This document shows positions 54,827 to 64,000 of a stretch of 64,000 nucleotides of DNA, one piece after another. The position numbers were made by a program, and so were the translations under genes. Position 1 is the stretch's first letter. Each line of letters starts with the position of its first letter. Source of the stretch: Ampelomyces quisqualis (lineage: Eukaryota; Ascomycota; Dothideomycetes; Pleosporales; Phaeosphaeriaceae); assembly GCA_018398575.1 (NCBI GenBank), contig JAGTXZ010000010.1, forward strand, positions 2,480,001 through 2,544,000, in the 5' to 3' direction. The notes under the pieces were generated by a model. The model was not told the origin of the DNA. It was given only the letters and a program-made list of their open reading frames with translations, and did not search any database.

Positions 54827-57116
54827 TCACGCAGCCGGATCCATAAACCCGTCAAACGCCTCGTACCCCAACGGCCTGAACAATTCGTTACTCAAATCTG
54901 CACCGCTGCTCCCCAGCAACCCCTCGAAATTCTCAAACGCTGCGTCGAAATTCAACCAATCGGGCGACGTCTCCGTGAAGCCAAAGCCACCGGGGGGAGT
55001 CTGCATCGCTGCACGCTCACTGCTGGTGGGATGTTGGCCAGGGGTGGGTGCTTGGATGGGATTGAGGAGGTTCGTCATTGGCGTAGCTGGGTGCTGGAGA
55101 CGTGGGTCGATTTGCTGATCAAGCGAGGGTTGGAGGGGCCATTGTGTACGATTAGACGGGGGTAAGGTGTCGTTGTGCGATGCTATGGGTGTAGGAGGTT
55201 CAGTTTTGGGGTCAGAAGGGCCAGGCTCGGGGGCCATGGTTGCGGGTGTATTGACTGCGTTGGTGGTGCGGCCTGCGGCGTTGCTGAGGACTGCGCGGCC
55301 GAGATCGGCCATGGTGCCAGCTGACCACCAGGCGTTGCGGAGGCGGTCGAGGAGGCGGACACATTGCTTTAGCTCTTCTGTTGCGCGGTTGACATGGACT
55401 TTGAGGCGGCGCGATCGGAAGTGACGGTATACGACGCTGAGGGCTACGCCTAGTGCGTAGGGGACGATGGGGAGAGGGGGTAGGAGTTCCGGCGACTCTG
55501 CGTTGAGAAGATGGATGACCCGTGTTGCGGATAGACTTTGGCGAACGTACGAGGGACTGGACTTGACGGGTGCGTTGATGGAAAGGGATTTGTGGGCGGC
55601 CATACACATGGTATGGTGGAAGAGGGAGAGCAGACCTTTGAGTGGTTAGTGAGATGCAGGCTTGTCAGATCAACGTACCTACTCATAATAGGACCCTCGA
55701 GCTTATCCTCGCCATCTCCCACCATCTCTTCAAAGCCTAGGAAGTCATCGCCTTCCCAGCCTGTTTCATCTGCTGATCGCCCGGGTCTGTAGTAATCGAT
55801 GACCTTGTCCAGCATCTCCGATATCTGTAGCCAGATGCCGAACGGACTCGATCTCTTCTCGGGATCTGACGGCAACTGCCTCAGGCTGTTGTCCCGGTCA
55901 TGCATGAGTAGTGGTCGTCCATTCATACACGCGTTGATCTTGTCGAGACTCCATAGACACCAGAAGACGTCTTCGAGATTGCCCTGAGATTCTGAACTCT
56001 GATTTTTCCACTGATGGCCAAATTGCAGACCGAACGTATGCGCGTGGTGGATGGCTTGCGCCAAGTGCATGGAAGCTTGTTCGGCGCCATCGGGCCCTTC
56101 GCAATGCAAGGATATGAGCGCTAGTACTTGGATGAGAACGACGCGGTTCTTCTCCAGCTTTGCTTCTATGCCAATAATGACGGCATTGTACAACCTCTGC
56201 GAGAACTCTCTTGGCGTAAGTGGTTGCAGATCGTCATCCAAATGCAGTACCTTTGCAGCATCGGCATGTTTTGAAGCAACGATACAAATCGCCTGCATCA
56301 GAATCCTCGATTCTCTGCCATGGTGATACTGGTCTAGGAAGAGTTGCTGGTCAACCAGTGGAAGGACTGGATGAACGTAGGCGAAGTAGATGTCGAGCAG
56401 GACGTCTTGGCTCTTGCGCGAAGGCAGAATGTCTACACCTACAGCGTCTAAGTACTGCTGGAGGGCTCTAGAGACTTTAACCTCTTGAGAGGAGTGCGGA
56501 CCTGTCTCATTGATGCGCGAAGAGGCGGAGCCGGCTTGTGTGGACAAGGGCTTTTGGGCTCTCTCTTCGATCCACTGGCCTATCGGCGGATGACTGGGCG
56601 ACTGACCGGCATTCCCACGCTCACCATGGACCTGCTCTCGCAGCACCGCTTCTGGGTTCAAGTAGCCCAGGAAATTGGGTGGGGTCTGCGAGGCATGGGA
56701 GTCTGCCGCAGGACTTTGAGGAGGCGGCGCCATGGTGGAGTGGGCATAGCCATGGCCGTGCGAGTCAACGCGCGATGCTTTCTGGTCATGAGGAGGATAT
56801 CCATTTGTCGCATAGACATGAGGGTCTGAGGTTGGATTGGGTACGTGTCCGCTTTGGGTAGAGCTTCCGTCCTGACATGTGGCGTTAGAGAAGGCAGCCA
56901 CGCCTGTGCAGCGCGTCTGATGCTCACCATCACCTCTTCGCCATCAAACGTGTGGCTGCATCTCTTGCGACGCTTCTTACACGACTCGCATGCCCGGTGG
57001 ACGCCTGTAGCTCGCGTCAGCCATCTGTTCCCGTGTGCGCTTCGGCCGGAACTTTACGCACGCTTCCGCTTCCGAAAGAACTCGTTGTTTGCGGCAAAGG
57101 TGATCATGGACGACAT
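54827..57116 (-). CDS. Fungal-specific transcription factor with incomplete zinc cluster
   Basis: The predicted protein has 709 residues from four exons: 57116-57062, 57004-56928, 56871-55683 and 55635-54827. Introns are 57, 56 and 47 bp; phases agree, and CTGAC or CTAAC branch points are visible in the first two. The N terminus is MSSMITFAANNEFFRKRKR, followed by HRACESCKKRRKRCSHTF, the first Cys triplet (CX2CX6C) of a Zn2Cys6 domain. The expected second triplet is absent in this model. A fungal-specific transcription factor domain follows (VDILPSRKSQDVLLDIYF, VHPVLPLVDQQLFLDQYH, SMHLAQAIHHAHTFGLQF, FWCLWSLDKINACMNGRP). The C terminus is Pro/Thr-rich and ends acidic and aromatic (SPDWLNFDAAFENFEGLLG), like an activation domain. 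It should act in the nucleus. Targets are unknown. A missed micro-exon carrying the other cysteines is the main alternative. Confidence 0.83.
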
Positions 57117-57409
57117 TCTGGACAGCGGCGGCAGGTTTGCGACAGGACACGCGACAGGAGGGCCGGCGGTCAGGCTTGTTGTCCTCTCACAAGCCCGGGC
57201 GAACCTGGACGAGCCGTGACCAGGCCATTCACGTGATGTTCGCATTGGTTCCCCGCGTCTTGTATGCGCTAATTGGCTTCCAACGGCACGAATGTCATGC
57301 ATCTGCCGGGGGCTGCATGCTCATCCATATCATACCAAGGCACAGCCGGAAGAACCTGAGGCGCAGCAGCTCCTCTCGAAAAATACCTACACTCGCGACA
57401 TCACGAGGC

Positions 57410-58064
57410 TCAGCCATCGCTCGTCCTAAACCGCTCGCCGGAGCCATCCACCTCCCTCCTGATCCTCCCCCTCACCCCCTCCAGCGCCCTCCCCAGCAGA
57501 TTCTCCCCCCAAGCCTCCCTCATCCCCCCCGCGTCCTTCTCAGCGAGCCCAATCCCCCAAATCCGATCCGACGGACTCGCCTCAACCAATTCTCTCTCCC
57601 CCGTACTCAGCAGCCAACCCCTTAACCTCCCCGCATCCCGCCCAATGGTAAACTTGTAATAACTCCCCTGCACAACAATATCAAACTTATCTACTCCCCC
57701 CCCCAACAACACACACATTAGCACCAGCCACTCCAACTCAACAAACCCAAATGTCATAGCACGTACGTTGATCCCAAACCCCGTCGTCGAACCCCCGCAC
57801 CCGTCTTCCCAGCCGTTGATGGACCTTTGGATCCGCCGTCTGCAGCATTTTCTGCGCCGTGCCTTCGTCGCCGAAAAGCCGCGCTTTGCGTACCATCATG
57901 TACATCTCGGCCGTGGCGTAGTGTTCCGAGGGGGCGTCGAGGGTGAAGGGCGAGGGGTACCATTGCGAGAGAAAGCCGTTGGAGGCGTGGGGGCGCCAGA
58001 AGTAGATTGGTTGGGCGGGCGAGGTGGTAGAGGAGGATGGGTCGGGGGCGGGTTTGAAGGGCAT
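57410..58064 (-). CDS. NADAR (DUF1768, YbiA-type) domain protein
   Basis: The protein has 192 residues from exons 58064-57767 and 57690-57410 (76-bp intron, GTACGT...GTAG). Family blocks are PIYFWRPHASNGFLSQWYP, SEHYATAEMYMMVRKARLFG, YYKFTIGRDAGRLRGWLLST and LVEASPSDRIWGIGL. By family knowledge NADAR proteins are N-glycosidases of ADP-ribose or riboflavin-pathway intermediates; the residues listed include the conserved Trp and Glu. The substrate in fungi is not known to me. The 3' end is GC-rich and the frame ends in GERFRTSDG. Confidence 0.9.
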
Positions 58065-58614
58065 GGTGGTGGTGAGGGTGTGTTGTTGGGGTGTTGGAGA
58101 GGTGTGGTGACGAGACGAGGATGGGTCTTTAGTACCTTTGCTGCTAAGCTCGAGTGACGCAAAGTAATTGTTGTCTGGGTAATCTGCATGCCCGTGGCAC
58201 TAGTTGACAAGTGAACCACGAATAGAAGGTCGTTGCGCCCTTTCCTTCCATTGGGCGCTCTCAAAACGAAGGCAGCAGGTACGGTTACTACTGCGACTGG
58301 GCGGATTATGCTCCGCCCTTTTCAGCGCCACTTGTATGGATACCCATGGGAATAGTCCAAGGCATGTTGGTCCCTGAAAGACGTGACAGTCATTTCAAAC
58401 TGAGTAATATATCAAGATAAAATGTGCTCATGCTACATAGAATGAATAGGGTATGCGACATTCAACTTTCCCCTCTTGCTGAAATGCAACGCAATCCGCC
58501 AACATATTAGCAGAGATGCAGGGCGCTGAAAAGAATGATTATTGTAGATATGGGCCACAAGTCCCATTTTTTCCGGAACCATGAACGCTTGTGAATGTAA
58601 TAATGTTGTTGCGC
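58065..58614. other. Intergenic region
   Basis: This is the promoter side of the NADAR gene and the 3' side of the AP-2 alpha gene (both minus). No gene or repeat is seen. Confidence 0.5.
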
Positions 58615-61600
58615 CTAGGCCAAGCCCTCGATGCCCTGCGATAGTCGGTCTTCCATGGCCTTAATCAGTACCGGCGGAACAGCTTCGTCAGTCGCGCGAA
58701 TCGTTATGCGGTACATCTGTCGAGTATTAGCTCCTGTTGTTTCTAATACACCATACTTGGACATACCTGAGTGTCAAAGTTCGGCTCCAGTCTCATCAAA
58801 CACCCAAACTTGCCACCCTCGCTGGTATGCAGCACAGTCGCACCAACAATGTTCTTTGCATTCGGATCAACACCAGTGACGATACCCCACTTGAAGCCTG
58901 CGACCACCTTTTTCACAAAATCACTGTTCATGGTTCGGTTCTTGCCGGCGAGGCCAAAAATACTTTGCGCTTCACGAGGTGCGCCGCCAATTTGCTTCCA
59001 TCGCTTGAAAAAGTCTTCTGCGCTCAACTCTGCACCTTCTTGGTACTTGTGCAATAATACAGGAAGTTGGAGAGTAAGACCCTGCAGCGCGCCCGCCAGA
59101 TAGGATATGCGAATCGTGGGTGGCTCGGTAAACACGTTCTTACACTCAAACATGATCGTCTGCTGTGTTTGGCCCTCAGGTGGTAGAGTGGTGTCGGGGA
59201 GGCCCTTGACGTCGGTCTTCAGATTCTCCGCAGAGCGATTGTCGAGCGACGTAGTGAAGGCACCCATGGGAAATGATGACTTGTTGGTGAAGTAAAAGAT
59301 CAGCGCACCGAGCTGCCCCCGATATTCTGTTCGTAAGCCAACTTGTATTTGTTGATCCTCGTATAAAACACCATCCCCGCGGAGTAACAATTGGATGTAC
59401 CCAACTTCCCAGTCTGGACTTAAGTGGGCCGCGCTGGCGAGATTTGGAGCCGCAGGCGTGTTGTTCGTGTCAATGTTGAGATCGATTCCATCAAGATCAC
59501 TCGCGATCGAGCTTACGCTATTTGTGCCGTTGGCTGCAGCACCGTTGCCAGTTTTCTGAACGGGCCCCGTGAAAGTTCGCATGACACCGGATCCGGCTGT
59601 GGTATTCTGTCGCGCGAGGCCAAACTCTTTGAGATCGGCGTTCGCATCCTTGCCGCCAACGAGCCATGTCCGCTTGTCACTGGTGGTTGAGTGCTTCTGG
59701 TGTAATCGTGATAGCAGCGCAGAAGTTCGTTCCGGGTATGGCGGCATCTCGTCCATTACGGTCCGTAGTAGATCGTCCGTAGGCATTGTCGCAAGTGTGA
59801 GGTATTCGCAAGCTCTTTGCTGAAGTTCAGAGTCCAACGAATGGCTGTAGGCGCGGAATGCTTGTAGCAACTGCGGCTTGATCTCGGGGAATAAATTCAC
59901 GAACTTGACATAACTCGACAGAAGGATAGCTCTTGTGCTTCCTGAACATCCCCGCATCTTCGCACTGAGCGTAATAAACTGTTCGATTGGACTGCAGCCC
60001 TTGTTGTCTGCAATCAGATGACCGAACTCTCCAAGCAGGTATGCACCAATCTTCACAAGCGTCTCATGGCAGTCTGTCTTGATATACTGCAGAATGGTCT
60101 GAGCGGCGTAAACTTGTAGCTCCTCGTTGTTCGTTACAATCTGAATAACTCTTTGCCAAACTTCGTCGCTGACGTGATCACCCGCCATGGCAATCAACCG
60201 TAGCGATATATCCACGTACCACTGGACGTCTGTGGCGTACTTTTCTGTCAAGATGGCAATCTTGAGCACCATCTCTTCCCGAATGGCGTAGTCGGCCGAC
60301 TGGAGGTATCTCAATAACTCGTTCACAATTGCCTGGGCATTCGATGGATCGCACATGCTGTAAAGAAGATCCAGACCCTGCCGTCGCACACTGATGTCCC
60401 TATCCCGCAGTGAGCCGATGATGATTGCCTGGTGTTTCTTGATTGGGTCGAGGGTTTCCGAACGCGCTGCTAAATGTGTCATAGCCTCCAATCCAAGGTA
60501 GCGTACGTTGGTCTCTCTTGAAGCAATAAACTTGCCAAGCCGTTGCGATATTTGTACCATGAGGTCCTGTTCCGTATCGAGATGGATGACGAGGTTGATC
60601 GCTTCGAATAGGACAGCATTCTGTGCATTGTTCTGTTGTACGTTCTTTGGCATTTCCAAGGCAGAGTCCATGATCTTTTGCAGCGCTTCACGAATGAGGT
60701 TTCGAATGTGTGAATCCTCTGTTCTTGTCAGCGGGCACTCCAGCTTCGTCATCGTTTGTACTGACCAGGCGGTGGGTAGTACTGGAGCAGCTTCAACAGC
60801 TTGACCTGTATCCACGGACATGGAACCTTGTAGTAGTAGTACCCTTCGGCGCACTCATTGTCCAATACTATGCGCTTCAGTCTGTTAGCGGCCTTGACGT
60901 AGCTTCCCTTGTACTGCTCGGTGTTGTCCTGAACGAGGGCCGTGACCAGCGATGTAACCGACAGGGCAACGCCCATGTCTGGATCATCCATCAACGCTAT
61001 TATCCGCTCTGCCCATTCGTGCTGTATGATTGCGGGGTGCTTTCGGTACAATCGGAGGAGTGTCAACGCTGCCTTCTTCTTCACGAATGCCTTGGAGGCC
61101 CTGGTCTGCGTCAGCGCATGCTTGTGCAAAGCGAGTCCACAGCACGGACGGCGATATGAGCAGCCGATGGACCTCTGGACTCAGCGACTCTCCCAGCTCC
61201 TTGCCGCCGACGTTGGCAATCGCATGCAGCGCCAGACAGTTGTTGAGCTCGTTGTGGTCGAGCAAGTCCTTGCGTATGCTGTTGACGACCAGGTGTATCA
61301 ACTCGTGCTCTTCGTGCAGGAACAGGGTGACGGCGAGGTATCCGATCTGCTTCTCCGAGTACTTGGTGGCCGAGATGAGGTTCACGGCCTCGAGATGTCC
61401 GAAATCGACGTTCCACCCCAGTATGTAGATGTACAGCAGCTTGCAGACATATTTCTTCCGCTGGTAGCCGTTGAGCCCGCCGTCTCTGAACTTCTGCCGT
61501 ATGTTGGCCAGCTCCTTGTTGATGCGCTTCTCCTCGAGCTCCCGGGCGCGGGCGTTTCTCAGGTCGGCGATGAAGGACACCAGCCCTCGCATGGCGGGCA

Positions 61601-61670
61601 CATTGCCCGACTGGTTCCGGCTGAACAGCCCTCCTGCGGTGCTCGAGCCGATTTTGGCAGGGAGAGACAT
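58615..61670 (-). CDS. AP-2 adaptor complex subunit alpha
   Basis: The predicted protein has 969 residues from four exons: 61670-61150, 61100-60766, 60718-58767 and 58716-58615. Introns are 47-50 bp; phases agree. The trunk domain starts with MRGLVSFIADLRNARARE and ELANIRQKFRDGGLNGYQRK. It continues HRLLISPASKAFVKKKAAL, then HI-RNLIREALQKIMDSA and long HEAT-type helices to about residue 600. A disordered hinge (about 640-720) precedes the ear domain (VGLRTEYRGQLGALIFYFT, FFKRWKQIGG, NIVGATVLHTSEGGKFGC). The last exon ends MEDRLSQGIEGLA. By family knowledge this subunit binds phosphoinositides, cargo dileucine motifs and accessory proteins during clathrin endocytosis at the plasma membrane. 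Confidence 0.95.
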
Positions 61671-62144
61671 GGCGGCGGTAGAGGGCGGGCGGGATGCCGC
61701 CGGGCGATGGGCTCACAATGCGACGGCGGCGGTGAGGGTCTGTGGGGGCAGCGGGAGCGGGAGGCATGTGCGCGAACAATTACCTACTGCATGTCGGAGA
61801 TAGCGATGAAACGCCGAGCAAACTTGAAAGCTTTACAACTCAACGTCCAATGCTCAGATTAAAACGAGCCTAATGGGAGGAGCTGTAGCACATGAAGAGC
61901 TTTGCAATGAGATACTGTATGACTAGTAATGTTGAGGTATACAAGTTGTGTGACATCATGTTCCTCCTCGGCCTTTGCATCGGTATCTCGATTCTCCGAC
62001 ATGCAGCATGTGCTCTACGACCTTCATCACTCCCCTGCTACAGCTAGCCATCTCTCTTGTTTTCAATCAATTTCGCCATGCACACCGCGCCATGAACCAA
62101 ACAGCCTCACAAATCCCCCAAACACCCAAACACCCCTCCCACGC
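61671..62144. other. Intergenic region
   Basis: This is the promoter side of the AP-2 alpha gene and the 3' side of the Cys-rich peptide gene (both minus). No further feature is seen. Confidence 0.5.
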
Positions 62145-62489
62145 CTATTTCTTGCTCGTAAAGTCCGTCTCCAGCGCCGACGACCCATTCTCCCCGCTCC
62201 GTCCACACGTGCACGAATCTACCCCTTCTCGTCAGCCCACCATGCACAGAGGACCCAGTGAATCGTCCATGTGCTTACCCTCAGCCCGCTTTCCGCACGC
62301 ACACGTGCTAGCAGGCAATTTGTTCTCGCTCACGGCCTTGTCGCAAGCTACTCGACGCGTCAGTATGTTAGTCGTCTGGTGTGGATGTGCGGGAGACGTA
62401 CTGCATTGAAGAGCAGGTTGCTTTCCGCACGAGCAGGTTGCTTCTTTGGCGCAGAGGCATTCGCCGTTGTTGCGCGCGCAGCAAGTCAT
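62145..62489 (-). CDS. Small cysteine-rich fungal protein (DUF7871-like)
   Basis: The predicted protein has 76 residues from three exons: 62489-62402, 62347-62279 and 62218-62145. Introns are 54 and 60 bp; phases agree. It starts MTCCARNNGECLCAKEATC and carries repeated CXC units: CSCGKQPALQCTC, STCACGKRAEG and DSCTCGRSG. The end is LETDFTSKK. This start and end match a small fungal family annotated, as I recall, as DUF7871. The Cys spacing resembles metallothionein-like proteins, so metal binding is possible but unproven. There is no signal peptide, so it is probably cytosolic. The exons are short and easily missed. Confidence 0.9.
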
Positions 62490-62908
62490 GATGGCTGGTG
62501 TGGTGGGTTGTGACGTCGAGTTGCGGATGGTTGGGAGTTGATGGTGAGTTCGTTGAGAAATTATGGTATCGCAGTGCTTGCTGTAGTGATGGGCAAGTAA
62601 AACAAATCACTTCCTGCGCACCTTCTTTATACACTTTGGTTGCTTCTCGAGCTACGTAGTCCTTTCCTGAGTAAGCAATCATTGAGTGCGGATCTGGCCA
62701 ATCACAGCGCACGTGATTACGCCGTGAGGGAAGATGGTGACACCGAGTACCACTTTTGTTGGTCAGAGCAGTTGGAGGTGCTGTGATTTGCTGGAGATGG
62801 TTTAGATTGGTGAGGTTTATCTGATTGTTGTTGTAGTGGTAGTAAGGTGGGATGTTGCGAGGTTACTTGGGGATCGGACGAAACATCACTAGGACTGTTC
62901 CTTGATGA
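62490..62908. other. Intergenic region
   Basis: This is the promoter side of the Cys-rich gene and the 3' side of the armadillo-type gene (both minus). No gene or repeat is seen. Confidence 0.5.
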
Positions 62909-64000
62909 CTATACCATCAGCTTCCCCAGCAATTCCTGCAAACTTATGATTCGGTCCTTCAGCGCTTCATCTGCTTCAACACCCTACACAAAGTCAGCAC
63001 AACCACGACTCTCAAACTCGTTACCACTAACCCAGTGGTTCTGCAGCGCCTGCAGCAACACAATCGCGTTCTGATAGTCCCTCCCAGCCGCCTGGCCCTG
63101 CTGCTCTACGCCGCCATCCTTTCCCTCTGCAAAATCCTTGATAGCATCCAGAAATCCTTCCTCTTCCTTGAACTCCTCGATGACCTTCGCCGCGCCCTCA
63201 GCACTCTGTGCCATGAGTCCAAGTCCTAGTAGCCCTTCCGACCTGGCATCGGCATAGAAACGCTGGCTGACGAGTCTAGCTAGCGGTCTCGCAACACGTG
63301 GACATTGGAACATGCGGAGTCTGACAGCGTCAACGTCTAAATCGCCACCCGCACTCATACGACCTAGGGATCTCAGTATTGCCACGATCATCCGGCCTGT
63401 TTCTACTATCATATTCTTCATCGCCGTGCTAGAAAGCGGTTTCGAGGGTAGTAGAGACTGCGTGACGAGATCACCCAAGCACGTCGGCCCATTCGACACA
63501 GATCTCAACGGCAGTTCGCCTGGCTCGCCTCTCCTTTCCCCAACCCTGTACAGGACGACTCTTTCGATGTTCTTCATATTGTTCGTAACCAATTTACACA
63601 GCAGCGCAGCAATCTCGCCGCGAACAGCAGGATCATCGCTACCTGCGACAGTAAAGTTGTGACATGCTTCTATGATTCGCGCATCGCCAAGCTCGGTACG
63701 ATTGGCTTCGGGAAAGGCAAGATGGCGGAGGAAACCCAGGGCTGCGTAGAGGAGCGCCGAGTGCTTGTCGAAGAAGAGAATGTCGCGGAGGGGAAGGTGG
63801 AGTTGCATGATGCTGACCATGTCGATGCACACTTGGTCAGACATGGCTAGGTTTCCCAGCATCACGCAGGCACATACCGCAGACGGAGATTTGTCGGTTG
63901 GATACCCGAGTTTTGCTCGGACGCGTTCGATGACAGGACTTCGTACATTGAAGTTCTGGGCAAAGGCATCGGTCGATGAGAGCGAGGAGATGGAGTTGAT
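62909..64000 (-). CDS. Armadillo-type protein, SmgGDS/Rap1GDS-like (3' part; 5' end outside the window)
   Basis: The visible part has 347 residues from exon 64000-63032 (open at the right edge) and exon 62983-62909 (48-bp intron, GTTAGT...TGTAG). The chain is helical with armadillo-type repeats: SPSAVCACVMLGNLAMSDQ, LLYAALGFLRHLAFPEANR, PAVRGEIAALLCKLVTNNM. The end is DYQNAIVLLQALQNHWGVE, then ISLQELLGKLMV. The LGNLAMSDQ and leucine-rich helical pattern is reminiscent of SmgGDS, the exchange factor for Rho and Rap GTPases. That name is inferred from the repeat style and is not proved. The start codon and probably more exons lie beyond 64000. Confidence 0.7.

Overview
The window is nuclear DNA of a filamentous ascomycete. 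The genes have one to five short introns (about 45-60 bp, GTANGT-type donors, CTGAC/CTAAC branch points close to the acceptor). The families are typical of that group: Zn2Cys6 regulators, DUF3425, the QutA/QutR quinate regulators, F-box and fasciclin proteins, and a Dap1-type cytochrome b5 protein. The overall style suggests a Dothideomycete, probably Pleosporales; that placement is inference, not shown. I placed exon boundaries by hand from splice signals, reading phase and family alignment. They should be right in most genes but have no transcript support.

Layout. 1-2.7 kb: the tail of a left-edge gene, then a gene-poor stretch. 2.7-7.5 kb: a two-helix membrane protein, a small one-helix membrane protein and a tail-anchored coiled-coil protein that may be an outer nuclear membrane protein. 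7.9-13.5 kb: the divergent quinate regulators, repressor (qutR) and activator (qutA), without any quinate structural gene beside them. 15.0-16.3 kb: a secreted, GPI-type fasciclin protein. 16.3-29.6 kb: a sparse accessory block with an F-box gene, a Zn2Cys6-DUF3425 regulator, a 0.4-kb inverted repeat, minisatellites, relic-like coding fragments and copies of the 9-mer TACGGAGTA.

29.6-50.5 kb is housekeeping: Prp4-type kinase, DUF3445 haem N-demethylase-like protein, Dap1-like cytochrome b5 protein, a Ser/Pro-rich coiled-coil protein, an intradiol ring-cleavage dioxygenase, an 81-residue HMG-like protein, a small membrane protein, a BTB-like protein, a RING-like protein, a two-RRM SR splicing factor and ETF-ubiquinone oxidoreductase. 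52-64 kb: a secreted Ala/Gly/Lys/Glu repeat protein, a hypothetical protein, a fungal-specific regulator with an apparently incomplete zinc cluster, a NADAR-domain protein, AP-2 alpha adaptin, a Cys-rich peptide of the MTCCARNNG family, and the 3' part of an armadillo-type (SmgGDS-like) gene that runs off the right edge.

Functional links. The quinate regulators and the dioxygenase both belong to aromatic-acid catabolism but lie 28 kb apart, so they are not one cluster. Prp4 kinase and the SR protein both act on the spliceosome. I found no convincing tRNA, rRNA, CRISPR, complete transposon or classical secondary-metabolite cluster. The strongest candidates for something undescribed are the secreted repeat protein at 52 kb, the regulator with the half zinc cluster at 55-57 kb, the foldback element at 17.8-18.2 kb and the recurrent TACGGAGTA motif.
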